Origin: Ceratorhiza oryzae-sativae
Lineage: Eukaryota > Basidiomycota > Agaricomycetes > Cantharellales > Ceratobasidiaceae
NCBI GenBank assembly: GCA_030998015.1
Contig: JARWMV010000233.1
Coordinates: forward strand, 1,612,001-1,676,000
Direction of reading: 5' to 3'
Length of the DNA: 64,000 nucleotides
The position numbers and the translations under genes are program-made. Below are positions 13,008 through 23,046 of this stretch, piece after piece. The notes under the pieces were generated by a model. That model was given only the letters and a program-made list of their open reading frames with translations, was not told the origin of the DNA and made no database searches. The first letter of the stretch is position 1. Every line of letters begins with the position of its first letter.

Positions 13008-14184
13008 ATGAGCAGCAGCACTCAACCGACATTTGTGGTTAACGAACGCGTCCTTTGTTATCATGGGCCGCTCATCTACGAATCCAAAGTAAGCTTGAAT
13101 ATTAAAAACCGGCCATCCCCTGGTACTGAAGCCTTGGCTGGGGAACACAGATTCTCAAAGTGGACAATTGGCCCAATCCTAACCCAAAGACTGGAATCAC
13201 AGGGACTCACTACCTTGTGCACTATAAAGGATGGAAAAGCTCGTGGGATGAATGGGTCCTGCCCGAACGTTTGCTCAAGTGGAACGACACCAACATTGCG
13301 CTTCAAAAATCGCTCATGGCAAGCACGGGTGGAGCTGCCTCAGGCTCGGGTGCGGGGGCTAAAGCTGCAGGCGGTGCGTCTGGCGGTGCTGGTACGAGTA
13401 CTGGGCGCACTACGACGAGGAAAGAGGGGAGAAAGCGAGGGCGCGAAGAGGTCAGTCCAACATTTCACTTGGTAGATTGGAATAACTGGACCTCGGCCGG
13501 ACACAGGACGAAACGGCGAAAAAGCCCGAGATGAAGCTCGAGATGCCCGAGGTGCTCAAAGTACAGCTTGTGGATGAGTGGGAAGCGATCACCAAGTCGA
13601 GTCGACTTGTTCCGCTGCCCCGAACGCCAACGGTTCAAGACATTCTTGCCGAGTTCAAAGAGTGGCTCCCGACCAAGATGCCTAACACCAAACAACGAAC
13701 GCTCTCCACTGTGCTGCCAGTGATTGTGTCTGGAATACAGTTGTATTTTGACAAGGCTCTCGGTGAGTTTGCTCGATTAGCCCACACTGGGTGGCTTAAT
13801 TTTGAAGTTTTGCACACAGGAGCGAACCTGTTGTATAGATTCGAACGCGCGCAATATGCAGACATTAGAAGAAGATATGTCAATGGTCCGACAGTCATGT
13901 CTGGCGAGCCAAAAGATATGAGCGCTATCTACGGGGCCGAGCATCTTCTCCGTTTAATTGGTGTGGGATTTTACCAATTTGACCTTAGTTGCCTCTTGAC
14001 CAATAGCGTTGCAGTTAACCTCCCTTCAATGATCGCTCAAACAACAATGGATCAGGAGAGCGTCGCGCTACTAAAAGAATACGTCGAGTATCTGTTACAA
14101 TATCTAGTGCAGGAGCGCGAACGAATTTTCCTGACGGAATACGAACACGCTAGCCCACACTACCAAAATCTTTCTCGAGCATAG
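13008..14184 (+). CDS. EAF3: Eaf3/MRG15 chromodomain protein of NuA4/Rpd3S
   Basis: Chromatin reader shared by the NuA4 acetyltransferase and Rpd3S-type deacetylase complexes; it recognises methylated H3K36. Exons: 13008-13088, 13151-13450, 13507-13762, 13820-13960, 14015-14184, all in frame without lesions. The MRG-type chromodomain occupies residues about 8-80, with [33 protein letters not shown] and an aromatic cage Tyr/Trp set. A Gly/Ala/Ser-Lys/Arg linker follows. The MRG domain fills the second half: [39 protein letters not shown], and the C-terminal [20 protein letters not shown]. The acceptor at 14014 rather than 14006 is chosen because it keeps LRLI-VNLPSM intact. Length (about 316 residues) is normal for the family. 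Confidence 0.96.
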
Positions 14185-14270
14185 CTTGTGTCCCTTCTCG
14201 CTCCTTGCATCACCATAATGTAACAGTGTAATAACGATCTATCTTATACACCATACAGTGTTCATAAGGC

Positions 14271-14989
14271 TCAAACCTTGAATTCTTCTCCCCAGAGTCC
14301 ACCGCGCAACCAGTCCACAGTCACATCTTGCAGGTGGTCGTCGAAATCTCCAAAATTCGTATACGCCGAGTCTTTGCGTATGATCGCAAGTGCGCGTGCG
14401 GGAGAGTCGGATTCGGCAAGGGCAAAAGTGGGAGAAAAGGATATCTTGGACCATTGTTGACCTGCACTAGATGTATAAGGAATGAGAGGAGGCGTTGTTA
14501 CGGATGCTATGGACACCGAATCGACCTGTAGGAGGGGATGAGATTAATTCAAGCGGCGAGAGGGCAAATGCTTACCACCAAGGCAAAAGCATCCTTGAAC
14601 TTTTCTTTCAAGTTGGACGCGATGCGCTGTCCGACAGGCGATAGACCTTCACTGTCGTCCACCCCCTGCGTCGCTTGGTAGTATCCCACCAGGCTCAATC
14701 CTGTCGACTCTGCATGACTACGCGCCTGAATACCAAGCACATAAGACGCCAGTGTTTCTCAGAACGGGCACCTAGAACATACTAAGTCTAACCCTATTTC
14801 CATCATGGGACTCAAGCCTGTCCATTCGTGTAGGAGAGGTATCGCATCTTCCACGACGATGGGCCCATTATTTGAGCCAGAAGTTCGCCCAACGAGAACC
14901 CCATTTACAGGGGCGTGGGGGTATTTCGCGGCATGAACGATGACTTTGGTGTATGCCTTGTGAGATATGGTAAACTTGGGAGTGGACAT
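14271..14989 (-). CDS. ER membrane protein complex subunit 8/9 (EMC8/9, UPF0172)
   Basis: Subunit of the ER membrane protein complex that inserts tail-anchored and polytopic proteins; a cytosolic MPN-fold protein lacking the metalloprotease JAMM residues. Exons on the minus strand: 14989-14783, 14725-14576, 14525-14271, all phase 0. Motifs: KFTISHKAYTKVIVHAAKYP and VNGVLVG in exon 1, HAESTGLSLVGYYQA and IASNLKEKF in exon 2, and a C-terminal LQDVTVDWLRGG. The reading frame is intact (203 codons), the usual length. It converges with EAF3 about 90 bases away. Confidence 0.93.
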
Positions 14990-15149
14990 GGTGGCGAGCT
15001 GACACGTGATGAAAACACGACACGCGTTTGGTGGCAGACAGGCCTAATACTGATTCACACAACAAAAATATCGCAAAATAACACAGCATTAACTGTGACA
15101 TTGTTTTTGGGCAGACGAGAAGTGTGATTGGTACACAAGGGAGAATCAA

Positions 15150-15921
15150 CTATATAGGCTTGATCTTGAAATGCAACGAGATGAGGGAAAATATGAGGCA
15201 CTGTAATGGAACAAGTCAATCAATCATTTCAAGTAAATTCACTTGCATAACATACCCTGAGATCCTGCACAAGATAGTAAAAGACTCGAAGGCCTTCAGG
15301 ATCCTCACTCTCTTGAACATCGACGAGCGAGCCTATTTTTGCTGTCTGTAGACAACGTCAACGATGGCAAAAAGAATGGAAGCCAAGTGCACGTACCTCG
15401 AAGGAGATGTGATCATTGCCTATCCGAATCTCCAATTCTTGCTTGCCAACAATGTTCTTCTTCGGCCAGTTCGCGTCATCTTCCCTGTAGTCTGGTCAGC
15501 ACAGTTTAGCAGCAGGACCCGTTATGATCACGAACTTGGTGATTTCGGAAGATTCAACGATTCGCTTGATCTCCTTGACAAGGCCAGGGCTAATCCACAC
15601 TACACCAACATTGAGTTGCCAATCGAGATATAAGCAATCGACTAAACTCACTCTCTTTGCGAATCAAACTGTCGTTGCGGTAGTTGGAGTTGTTCGCATA
15701 ACGGAGTCGGCCGTTAGAGTACTCAAACTCGAGAAACTCGTGTCCATGTCGACCCGAGTGTCCAGTGCTAGCATAACAAAATCAACATACATCACGTCTA
15801 GGTTGGGTTAAAAGACTCACTAGTATCTATGTTTACAGAGAGAGCCAGTGATATGAATCTAGCATATCACCGACTCGGGGTCAACCTACCGCAGGTAGAA
15901 GGGATCTTTCTCTCCAGACAT
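15150..15921 (-). CDS. mago: Mago nashi, exon junction complex subunit
   Basis: Core exon-junction-complex protein that pairs with Y14 on spliced mRNA. The minus strand reads [10 protein letters not shown], then [112 protein letters not shown] and a C-terminal [11 protein letters not shown], stopping at 15150. Exon 1 is 15921-15890; exon 2 is only six bases (15826-15821); exon 3 begins at 15767. Further introns lie after IRKE, after EIT (donor GTTCGT), after HISFE and after VQDL. All joins keep frame. Sequence conservation with the family is very high and no defect is seen. The tRNA-Gly gene starts about 100 bases upstream on the opposite strand. Confidence 0.96.
15821..15826 (-). other. six-nucleotide microexon of mago
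   Basis: On the minus strand the six bases ATACTA are bounded upstream by an intron ending CATAG (15889-15827, donor GTAGGT) and downstream by an intron beginning GTGAGT (15820-15768, ending GCTAG). CG|ATACTA|C gives Arg-Tyr-Tyr, exactly the residues expected between FYL and TGHSG in Mago. Confidence 0.88.
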
Positions 15922-16023
15922 GGTGGCGGTCGAGGTTGAGGTTGGTGCGAGTGGTAAGCACGATGACTAATACGAACCCTTCCCTTTGGCTGGTCGGAAT
16001 TGCCTGGCTGACTCACCCTGCAA

Positions 16024-16104
16024 GCGTGAATGGGGTAGTGGTAACCTTAATCGTTGCCATTCAGCCAGTTCGATTAGCCAGGGGTTCGATTCCCCTTTCA
16101 CGCA
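16024..16104 (+). tRNA. tRNA-Gly (anticodon GCC) with 10-nt intron
   Basis: Complete cloverleaf. The acceptor stem GCGTGAA (16024-16030) pairs perfectly with TTCACGC (16097-16103), with discriminator A at 16104. D-arm GGG-TAGTGGTAA-CCT. Anticodon stem AATCG/CGATT, five perfect pairs. T-arm AGGGG-TTCGATT-CCCCT. The anticodon loop TTGCCA..T places GCC at 16056-16058, and a 10-base intron (16060-16069) follows the purine 3' of the anticodon, the canonical position for nuclear tRNA introns. The D-loop TAGTGGTAA is typical of eukaryotic tRNA-Gly. Confidence 0.95.
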
Positions 16105-16223
16105 GCACGGTTGACAGCTTTCTTTTTGTTTTTGCTTTTATTACTATTATCGTACAGAGTGTGTGCCTCGCTCAGTAGCTCCACGGCACAGCATGAATAA
16201 AATAAATAATATTTAAATATAAA

Positions 16224-17171
16224 TTACTCGACATCATGAAGCTCCTTGTACGCTCTTTCTTGCCGTCTCTCCATCCCGTATGCGAGTACCAGCGTCAGGA
16301 CGATCAAAAACAAGAGAACAATAGCCAGTACACCGAGGGTAACCGCTAGCATTCCGAATCTGTCGTTCAAAATGTCGCTCATGTCCTCGTTTGAAAGGTA
16401 CCCATCCCAAACATCCTTCCCGTTCGAATCCACAATCTCAACTGTGGTACTATTCTTATTGAATGTCTGCACGTTGCTTGAACGTGCAAATAGTGCCAAC
16501 CCCTCCACTGGCTTCTGCATAAACGGACGGTTAAACGTATGAACAAGCGATCCCAAACAGACGCGGACACCAAATCACAAGAGAACGCGTTTATCTTGGA
16601 GGCCAACTTGGGATTCTGACAAACGGCATGCCTGAGCGTCATGGTAGGACTCGACCGAGCGGAGAGCGCTCGCGAGTGGGAATATCGGAAAGTATACATT
16701 GAACTCACACTGAGAGTATCCCTGGGCTGAAGCAATCGTACCCGAGACACACCAACGGCTTGCCTTGTGGCTCCCTGGGGTAGAGGCTGCGCTGAAGCGT
16801 GAGCACAAACAAGTAGAGCGACTTCTCCAGCAAACTCGACTTACTCTAGCCAAAGAACCCCAAACCACTATCAAAACTAGCCGAACAAAGACCAGCACCC
16901 ATGGGCTGAATCGTCTCAAAAGCATTCTTGGCCGAACCTGATAATACCGTGCAGAGTGATAAAGGAGGTATCAAAGCGAAGGGTGGGCTGACTGTTCTCG
17001 GGCATCGTTCTTTAAATACACAGACACGCTGTGATCAAAAGATGTGTCGTATTGACTCCACTGCCCCGAGAACACGCGACCCTCATGCTCGGTACCAACG
17101 GCGGCTCCGAGTCCAGTGTCCGGTATTTTCGCACCTTTCGCACCTTCGGTCTCTTTCTTGTGCACGGACAA
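16224..17171 (-). CDS. Unrecognised single-pass membrane protein (5' end uncertain)
   Basis: I do not recognise this family. The minus strand gives a Cys-containing lumenal/extracellular region (NAFETIQPMGAGLCSASFDS; KPLVCLGYDCFSPGIL; VCQNPKLASKINAFSCDL; KPVEGLALFARSSNVQTF), spliced over introns near 16707-16634 and 16591-16536. One strong transmembrane helix follows (MLAVTLGVLAIVLLFLIVL) and a short charged tail (YGMERRQERAYKELHDVE) to the stop at 16224. This is the layout of a type I membrane protein. An in-frame TAG sits inside otherwise contiguous coding sequence near 16850 (LGFFG-stop-SKSSLLEK). The 5' exons, including a candidate frame with EGRVFSGQWSQYD at about 17000-17090, could not be joined with confidence. 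Confidence 0.45.
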
Positions 17172-17252
17172 AGTTTGGGTGCGGTGTGAATTGTATGCAT
17201 GCTGTACAGTACGTGTTAGGAATCTAGTCGTAGCGACAGCATTCTATTTTCA

Positions 17253-18530
17253 TCAAGCAAACCAGCCTAGCAGCAAGCCCGAGATCATAGACGATACAAG
17301 GTTCACCTAGCGAATACGGCGATCTTCAGGACCAGGCACAAGAGCTTAATTGAACCAAGATGGTGCGCACCTGATTGTTTGATAGAATATCTCGACCAGA
17401 TATGGTCTTGACTTCACCATCGCCACGGGGCTTCCCCTTGGTCTCGTCAGTAATAATCCTGTTTGTTGCATTTGAGAACTCGGTTTTTTGGATTGTCGCG
17501 CCGAAAAGCGAGTCGAGCTAAAGACAAACTCCCATCAATAAGCTTTCTTGATCGGGAGGATTGGACATACTGCGGAACCACCGAGGCCGCCAAGAGCACC
17601 AACGAACACCATGCTTGCCAAGTGCTTAGCAGCCTCGCTCCTGCACCCAGCACTTTCGACCATCAGGCTCGCGAATACTGTCAGCCCCATAATGACCCCT
17701 CCCACCAAGGAAGCAAGGGTTCCAGAGCTGGACATTGCGCCGTTGGTGCCGGGTGGAACGCGAGCAAATGTCGTGATAAGACGAGGCGATGACTTCGATA
17801 GAATACCGAGCTCCGAAGCCATTGTGTCGCCCAAACAACATGCAAAGTGGCTGAAAGCAAATCCGGTTCGTTATGGATGATCGGGCTTGTGGGTCCGCGA
17901 CTTACCCTAGAGATACAAGTATCAATGTCCGGCTCCATCCTCCGCCAATATGGGGATTCACGGGACAGGTTTTCTCCACGCTAAAGTTGGAGCGATGCCA
18001 AGATAGGTGAGGGGGAAGAATGGCACCAAACAGAAACGCATGGATAGAATCGGGGGCAAACATTGCTGCCCATAATGAACTGGCCACGAGCGCCGAGAAT
18101 GAATTGCATAACACCTAAAACGCGGGGGTTAGTTACCACCCAGCGACAGTTGCCCAAATCACTCACTTGCCATCCTGACCTATAGCCGTATTCGTTGTGG
18201 CCCTCCTCCAGCGTTCCTTTAAGTTGTTTTCCGACCTTGGTCACTCTTGAGCCAGCTAAATAGAATACAATCAAGGATACGCCAAATCCCCGCAAGGGGA
18301 CAGCCATCATCTAAGTAGGCTTTAAACCGCATGTCGGGGGCTCAACTGAGGATATGAGACCTACCAAATATCCAACTATAAACGCAGCCAGCGCGCCTAT
18401 CGGCCACGTTGTCAAATTAAGGCTCGCTATACGGGCTTTGTATGAGCTTACCCGAAGGGGCCAATGACTTTTTACGTATCCCCTGCGCAGCAAGAGCAGT
18501 CGCCAGCACCGCAGGAACAATCGGAACCAT
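17253..18530 (-). CDS. TMEM19/DUF92-family integral membrane protein
   Basis: Polytopic membrane protein of the DUF92/TMEM19 family, which is related to the VTE6 phytyl-phosphate kinase group; the fungal function is not established. The minus strand reads MVPIVPAVLATALAAQGIRK from 18530, KKSLAPSG-ALAAFIVGYLV, SRVTKVGKQLKGTLEEGHNE, NSFSALVASSLWAAMFAP, GDTMASELGILSKSSPRLIT, RVPPGTNGAMSSSGTLASLV, LDSLFGATIQKTEF, and KTISGRDILSNNQ-VNLVSSM, ending GLLLGWFA at 17253. The DTMASELGIL and PPGTNGAMS motifs are the family signature. Introns are canonical. No frame defect was found. Confidence 0.88.
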
Positions 18531-18971
18531 TTTTTTTCAGCGTCAGAAAGAAAGTATGGCTCGGTTTGCCAGCTCGGAGACGTGGTCGAATTGCAGATCT
18601 TGTCGTGGCAGGTAAACGCCCTCATATTTTTCCGCAACGCGCTAGATGCGTGTCTCAATAAACATAAATCAACTGAGCCTGATCTGATGTCGATAATGAA
18701 GGCTGTTGTGAAACATAAACATGTTCAACATCCCACAGCTGGCCAAGACAATACCAAAACAATATTATTTCAAAATCAAGGCGGCACTCATTTGAAGAGG
18801 TTATTGGATACTCAGTTTCACAGCTAATAAGTTATTGCTACATCATGGTATCAAAACATTAAGACAGCTCGTAAAAAAACGTTGGGTTTTACTATGGTAT
18901 TCTGCAATAGCACCTGGTTAGTTTTACTTTCACGGTCTCAAAACCAAAATGAATTACCTGGCGTGTTAAAT
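18531..18971. other. intergenic between TMEM19 gene and small-protein gene
   Basis: About 440 bases, A/T-rich toward 18660-18950. It holds the 5' flank of the TMEM19 gene and the 3' flank of the minus-strand small-protein gene. Nothing else is supported. Confidence 0.45.
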
Positions 18972-19215
18972 TCAGTATCTTGCCGTTCGCCGGGTGCGGG
19001 TGCGGCGACGGGATCCGCAGCGGCAGCAGATGATGTCGACGAAGAAGTTCCAAATGGCTACGAGTACGCTTGTGATGCCTGGAGCGGGTATTTTTAGCCG
19101 CATGTGACGTCTGCTAAAACTTGAAGCTCACCTCCTACAATGCCATAAGGACCGAAGCAATGGCAGAGATGACATTGTTAATAGCGCGTCCAATTGCAGA
19201 ACAGATGCTGCCCAT
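18972..19215 (-). CDS. Small hydrophobic Cys-Arg-tailed protein, copy A (frameshifted as read)
   Basis: Divergent paralogue of the gene at 19642-19939. Exon 1 on the minus strand reads MGSICSAIGRAINNVISAIA then SVLM; exon 2 reads GITSVLVAIWNFFVDIICC then RCGSRRRTRTRRTARY. This small family (about 60 residues: hydrophobic helix, CC, basic tail) occurs widely in basidiomycetes with no known function that I can name. Compared with copy B, one base is missing at about 19140-19143 just before the donor (ATGGC.ATTGTAGGAG), which converts IVGG into a stop. Unlike copy B, there is no intron after SAI: the coding sequence runs straight through that site. Membrane insertion or a signal-peptide-like role is inference. 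Confidence 0.72.
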
Positions 19216-19641
19216 GTTGCAAGGGTATGAGGTAGTAGTAAGGGTAGTTGCGCAAGGGATATGAAGTAATGATGCTTCCTAGTATGCTCTGTATATGCTT
19301 TATACTAGCTTGATGGCATAGACGCTGGCGACGTCATCGTTCAATATTTGCAACCTTGGCCAGAGCGTCATTTCTCTGGTGTTTTATGGAAGTCGTGACG
19401 TAGCGCCCCTGTGACGTCAAGTGGAGCAGGAACATCGTTCATAAACAGAACTCTCCAGAACCATGTGGGACTGATGCGGGATTATGACGGCTCCGGTGAT
19501 GTTGTCGTTGCTGTCGCTCGCCGTAAACAGTGCGTCATGGTCAACTACCGACGGGGATAAAACCGCCGCTCGCGGCCCATTCGATTCAACATCCACATTA
19601 ACTCATCGCCTAAATACCTAAACCTCTAAACTCCTATCATT
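19216..19641. promoter_or_regulatory. bidirectional promoter with CRE-like TGACGT elements
   Basis: About 426 bases separate the two divergent small-protein start codons. The strip contains ACGTCA at about 19331, TGACGT at about 19396 and an octamer TGACGTCA at about 19412, matching the ATF/CREB-type binding core; a further TGACGT lies at about 19104 inside the copy A intron. Protein binding is inference. Confidence 0.5.
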
Positions 19642-19939
19642 ATGGGTAGCATTTGCTCTGCTATTGTGAGGGTCCCAAGTGGAAACGTAGCTAGTCGTAT
19701 TCTGACACCACGTAATGCATATAGGGCCGCGCTATCAACAGCGTTATCTCTGCCATCGCTTCGGTCCTTACATCCATTGTAGGAGGTAAGAATCAGCCTT
19801 CTACATATATTTATACGCTGCTGATCATATCCTCTTAGGCATCACGAGCGTACTGGTAGCCATCTGGAACTTCTTCGTCGACATCATCTGCTGCCGTTGC
19901 GGATCCCGTCGTCGTACACGCACACGGGGAAGATACTAG
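19642..19939 (+). CDS. Small hydrophobic Cys-Arg-tailed protein, copy B
   Basis: Three exons: 19642-19665 (MGSICSAI), 19735-19785 (GRAINSVISAIASVLTSIVG), and 19839-19939 (GITSVLVAIWNFFVDIICC, RCGSRRRTRTRGRY, stop TAG). Introns 19666-19734 and 19786-19838 have GTGAG/TAG and GTAAG/TTAG ends. The 58-residue product is almost entirely one or two hydrophobic helices followed by a CCRC motif and an Arg-rich tail, suggesting a membrane-associated peptide with possible palmitoylation at the cysteines (inference). It is intact, unlike copy A. The function is unknown. Confidence 0.82.
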
Positions 19940-20118
19940 CCTCCGAGAAACCAAAACCTCATTTCATGACTTGTTGCGACTGGATACTGTATCACTAGAT
20001 ATATTTTTATAATACCTATACACGTTTGAAATACCAAATGTTTCATATGCTCGCACACTTGAAAAGCACAGATTGGTGAGAAAATAAATCAACGTCAGTT
20101 CTCGGATACCATCGACTA

Positions 20119-22765
20119 TCAATTGGCTCGCAGCTGCAACTCCTGCTCCACCTCCCTCAGCTGTAGCTGTACAGGCGCCATAGCATCCAAAGCGCTCTTT
20201 AGCGCATCACGCGTGGCATATAGCTCGCCCAGTTTCTTTTTCTCCTTGGCTCCATCGTTGGGGTCAGGATTGACAGCAAAGTGCTTGCCATTAGGGTGTG
20301 GCGAATACTCGACGTCGTAACCGCCGGGTGAATTGGGACTAGAAACGGAGAAAACGTTTGCCCCAAGTATTTCGTTACCATTCTGGCGAGAGATGGCTGG
20401 TTGAATACGTAACGCGCGACCAAAAAGTGGTGTCATGGGCTCGGACTGGAGCGAGTCCATTAGCTCGCGCATGGTGGATGTGGATGTCGGGGTCGGGGGT
20501 CCACCAAGGCGTGGTTTGGATGGCGGTCGTGGAGTTGGCATCATGTCTTCGTCCATCTCTTGCTTAGCCGCGACTTCCTCATCGGGTGCTCCGGCGGGTT
20601 CATTCATAGTAGGTTCACCAAGGGTGTGAATAGAAACCTTGCTGGGCATTTCGGGAGGCGGAGGCGGAAGCACGAATTGGTCCCGAATTGAAGTGAGTTC
20701 GCGACGAAGCACGACAAGTTCAGCCTCCTGCGCCTCTACCCTGTGTCGTAGTTCCGCTACGTAGGTTGGTTCAATGTTGGCACCAGCGTGAGCGATTGAG
20801 CTCTTCTCCAACGCTATTTTGATTCGGGTTAGCACGCCACCAACTTAAAAGTAGGAGTTAGGGGCACTTACCACTATCTTGACTCCAAACTGTAATAGGC
20901 GAACAGGGCCGAGTGGAATGTGGGGATGGAATATCCGTTATTTCTACTCGCAGGCATGATAAGCACTTGAGAGTACGCTCCCCGAACTCAACTCACCAAC
21001 AATGCTATGCCTGACTTGCTTTACCGGTACTTGTTCCACAGACACCTCTGGGAAGGGGAATGCTGTAAGCTTGTCCAGCTCTTCTATGTCTAACTTTTGA
21101 TCCCCTGGGGGACCCTCGCCAAATACTGTCTCCGAATCTGATCCAAAGCTTTCTCTCCGCTGCTCGATAGCGAATCGCGCGCCCCACTCTGCGAGATCTT
21201 CTCCATCCTTGGCAATATCCAAAGACAGCAGCCCTGCAGAATCCCTCCGTCTTGGTTGGGCTCCCACCTCTGGAGTATCCATCCCAAGACTCGAACACCA
21301 TAGAGTTTGTCTTCTGGGCTACGAAAGTTCTTGACGAGCGCCGGAACATCAGAGTTTGAGCTTAACAAAACTCCAACAGAGACCGGCGCAGCTTGTGTGC
21401 GCGGAGAAAAGAGAGCCGGACCAAACGTCTCGGCCAGAATAGGAATCGTGAGGCCGTTTTGGGCGCCGTGGAGAACCAACTGGTGCAGAAATGCAAGGAT
21501 GTAGACAAGGGTGGCAAAGCTGCTTCGATCCAGCAAGTGGAACATTGCTTGAACGGCCGCAATTCGAGTCTTGGGTTCGCTCGGACCAGAGGCGACTCGG
21601 CAGAGAGTGGGCCACAGAGTTGGCGAGAAAACAGGTTCGGGGAGACCCCGGACGTACAACTTGAGCAATGCGCAGACATTGCGTACATCTTCATCAGCGA
21701 GCGAATGCCTTTGACCGTAAGATGGGCTGGTGCTGTATATTTGGGTGAGGTGCTCGAGCGTGCGTTGACTCTGCGAAGTTGCGTGGCAGAATAGAGCTGG
21801 GGTTGTGATTCCTGGTTCAAAGTTAGTTTAGCGATGACAGTATTAACAGAGAAAGACAAACCACTTCGGCATATCTGCTCGACACTTGCAAAGACGCAGG
21901 TTGGCAAGTAATGGGTGTGCTCACCCAACACAACTTTGCAGCTAGCATATAACACAGATTCCCTGATAGGAGTACCGAATACACAGCGAGCTTTCAAATG
22001 CTTCAGTTGATTTGCCGTACAGCATACTAATTAACTCACGCGTATGATTTGCTCTCGTCTGTTGAGAAACAAACATGGTTTCGTATCCAGCCAACCCCCG
22101 ATCATCCACGTCTATAGACTTCAGGAGCATCCTGAGTTTGCACGCAAGGACATTCCTCTCGCCTGCCGAGAACTGTGGATAATCAACGAATCTGGGGGTT
22201 TCTATAAAAGAACCTCTCGCCGCCAGCCGTTGTTGGGTATCAGCAAAGTGTTTTGTGGAAAGGGATGGTGCAGTGTCATGTGGAATGGTAGCCCACGCTT
22301 GGGGTAGCATGCTACGTTTATGTGATATCGAGCGCCGTGCACGGGGTTGAGGTAGAGTGGAGCCACTGTTTCGCACAGGTGCCATGTTCGTGCTGTGTTG
22401 CAAGGGAGAAACGTCACCAGGAGAGGGGGCATGCGGCGCGGGGTGGGTGAGGGTTGTAGACCGGCCGAGTGGCGGAACCCTAGTGCTGTTGTGTTGGTTG
22501 CTGTTCCTGGCTGTAATCGGTGAGCGTGACAAGTTAATCATCTGCGACAAGATAAGTAAGAGAGCATGAGCAACTAGCTTGTGTCCTTTGTGAACGTAGG
22601 ACGTACGGGTGATCTAGGGACAGTGTTGACGGGGCCGATGGATTTGCCTCGGCGGACGAGAATGGGAACAAGTGGACGGGGCGCTACAGCAAACGGGTCT
22701 GTGAACTTGACAGATCCTTGTCGCTCGTTCCTCGTCCGAGGGGGCTTGGATTGGGAGGTGTTCAT
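20119..22765 (-). CDS. RhoGAP-domain protein with C-terminal coiled coil
   Basis: Minus-strand gene starting MNTSQSKPPR at 22765, with an intron after PRSP joining MINLSRSP. The N-terminal half is Ser/Pro-rich and disordered. The RhoGAP domain spans about 21990-21090: VFGTPIRESVLYASCKVVL, YLPTCVFASVEQICRSGITT, DVRNVCALLKLYVRGLPEPV, and AAVQAMFHLLDRSSFATLVY with ETFGPALFSPR. These match the GAP core, including the LLKxYxRxLPEPxF motif. Where active GAPs have Gly-Ile/Leu-Phe/Tyr-Arg (the arginine finger), this protein has GITT. The C-terminus (20119-20835) has a coiled coil (VAELRHRVEAQEAELVVLRR), a Pro-rich middle and a second coiled coil. It probably acts as a scaffold or effector for Rho-type GTPases. 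Confidence 0.85.
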
Positions 22766-23046
22766 GCTTAGCGGTTAGAGCGTTCAGAAGAGAGGACGGA
22801 AGGAGGGTTGTTGCGCTGGTGGTGAGGTTTAAGAACAACAGAATGAATCTGCGGCATTTTTCGTTCGGTCCAAGTTCTTTGGCCTTTCATTTACTCGCAA
22901 CTCTCAGAATAAACAAATAAGTACAAGCTGATCATAAGTCAGGTGAGTGGTCTTTTCATGCAATTCATAATTTACTCACTAATTTGAGGGTGGGGCCGCA
23001 AGGTTTTCATCGACAACAGATGACAGCAATAAGTCAGGCCAGCCAT

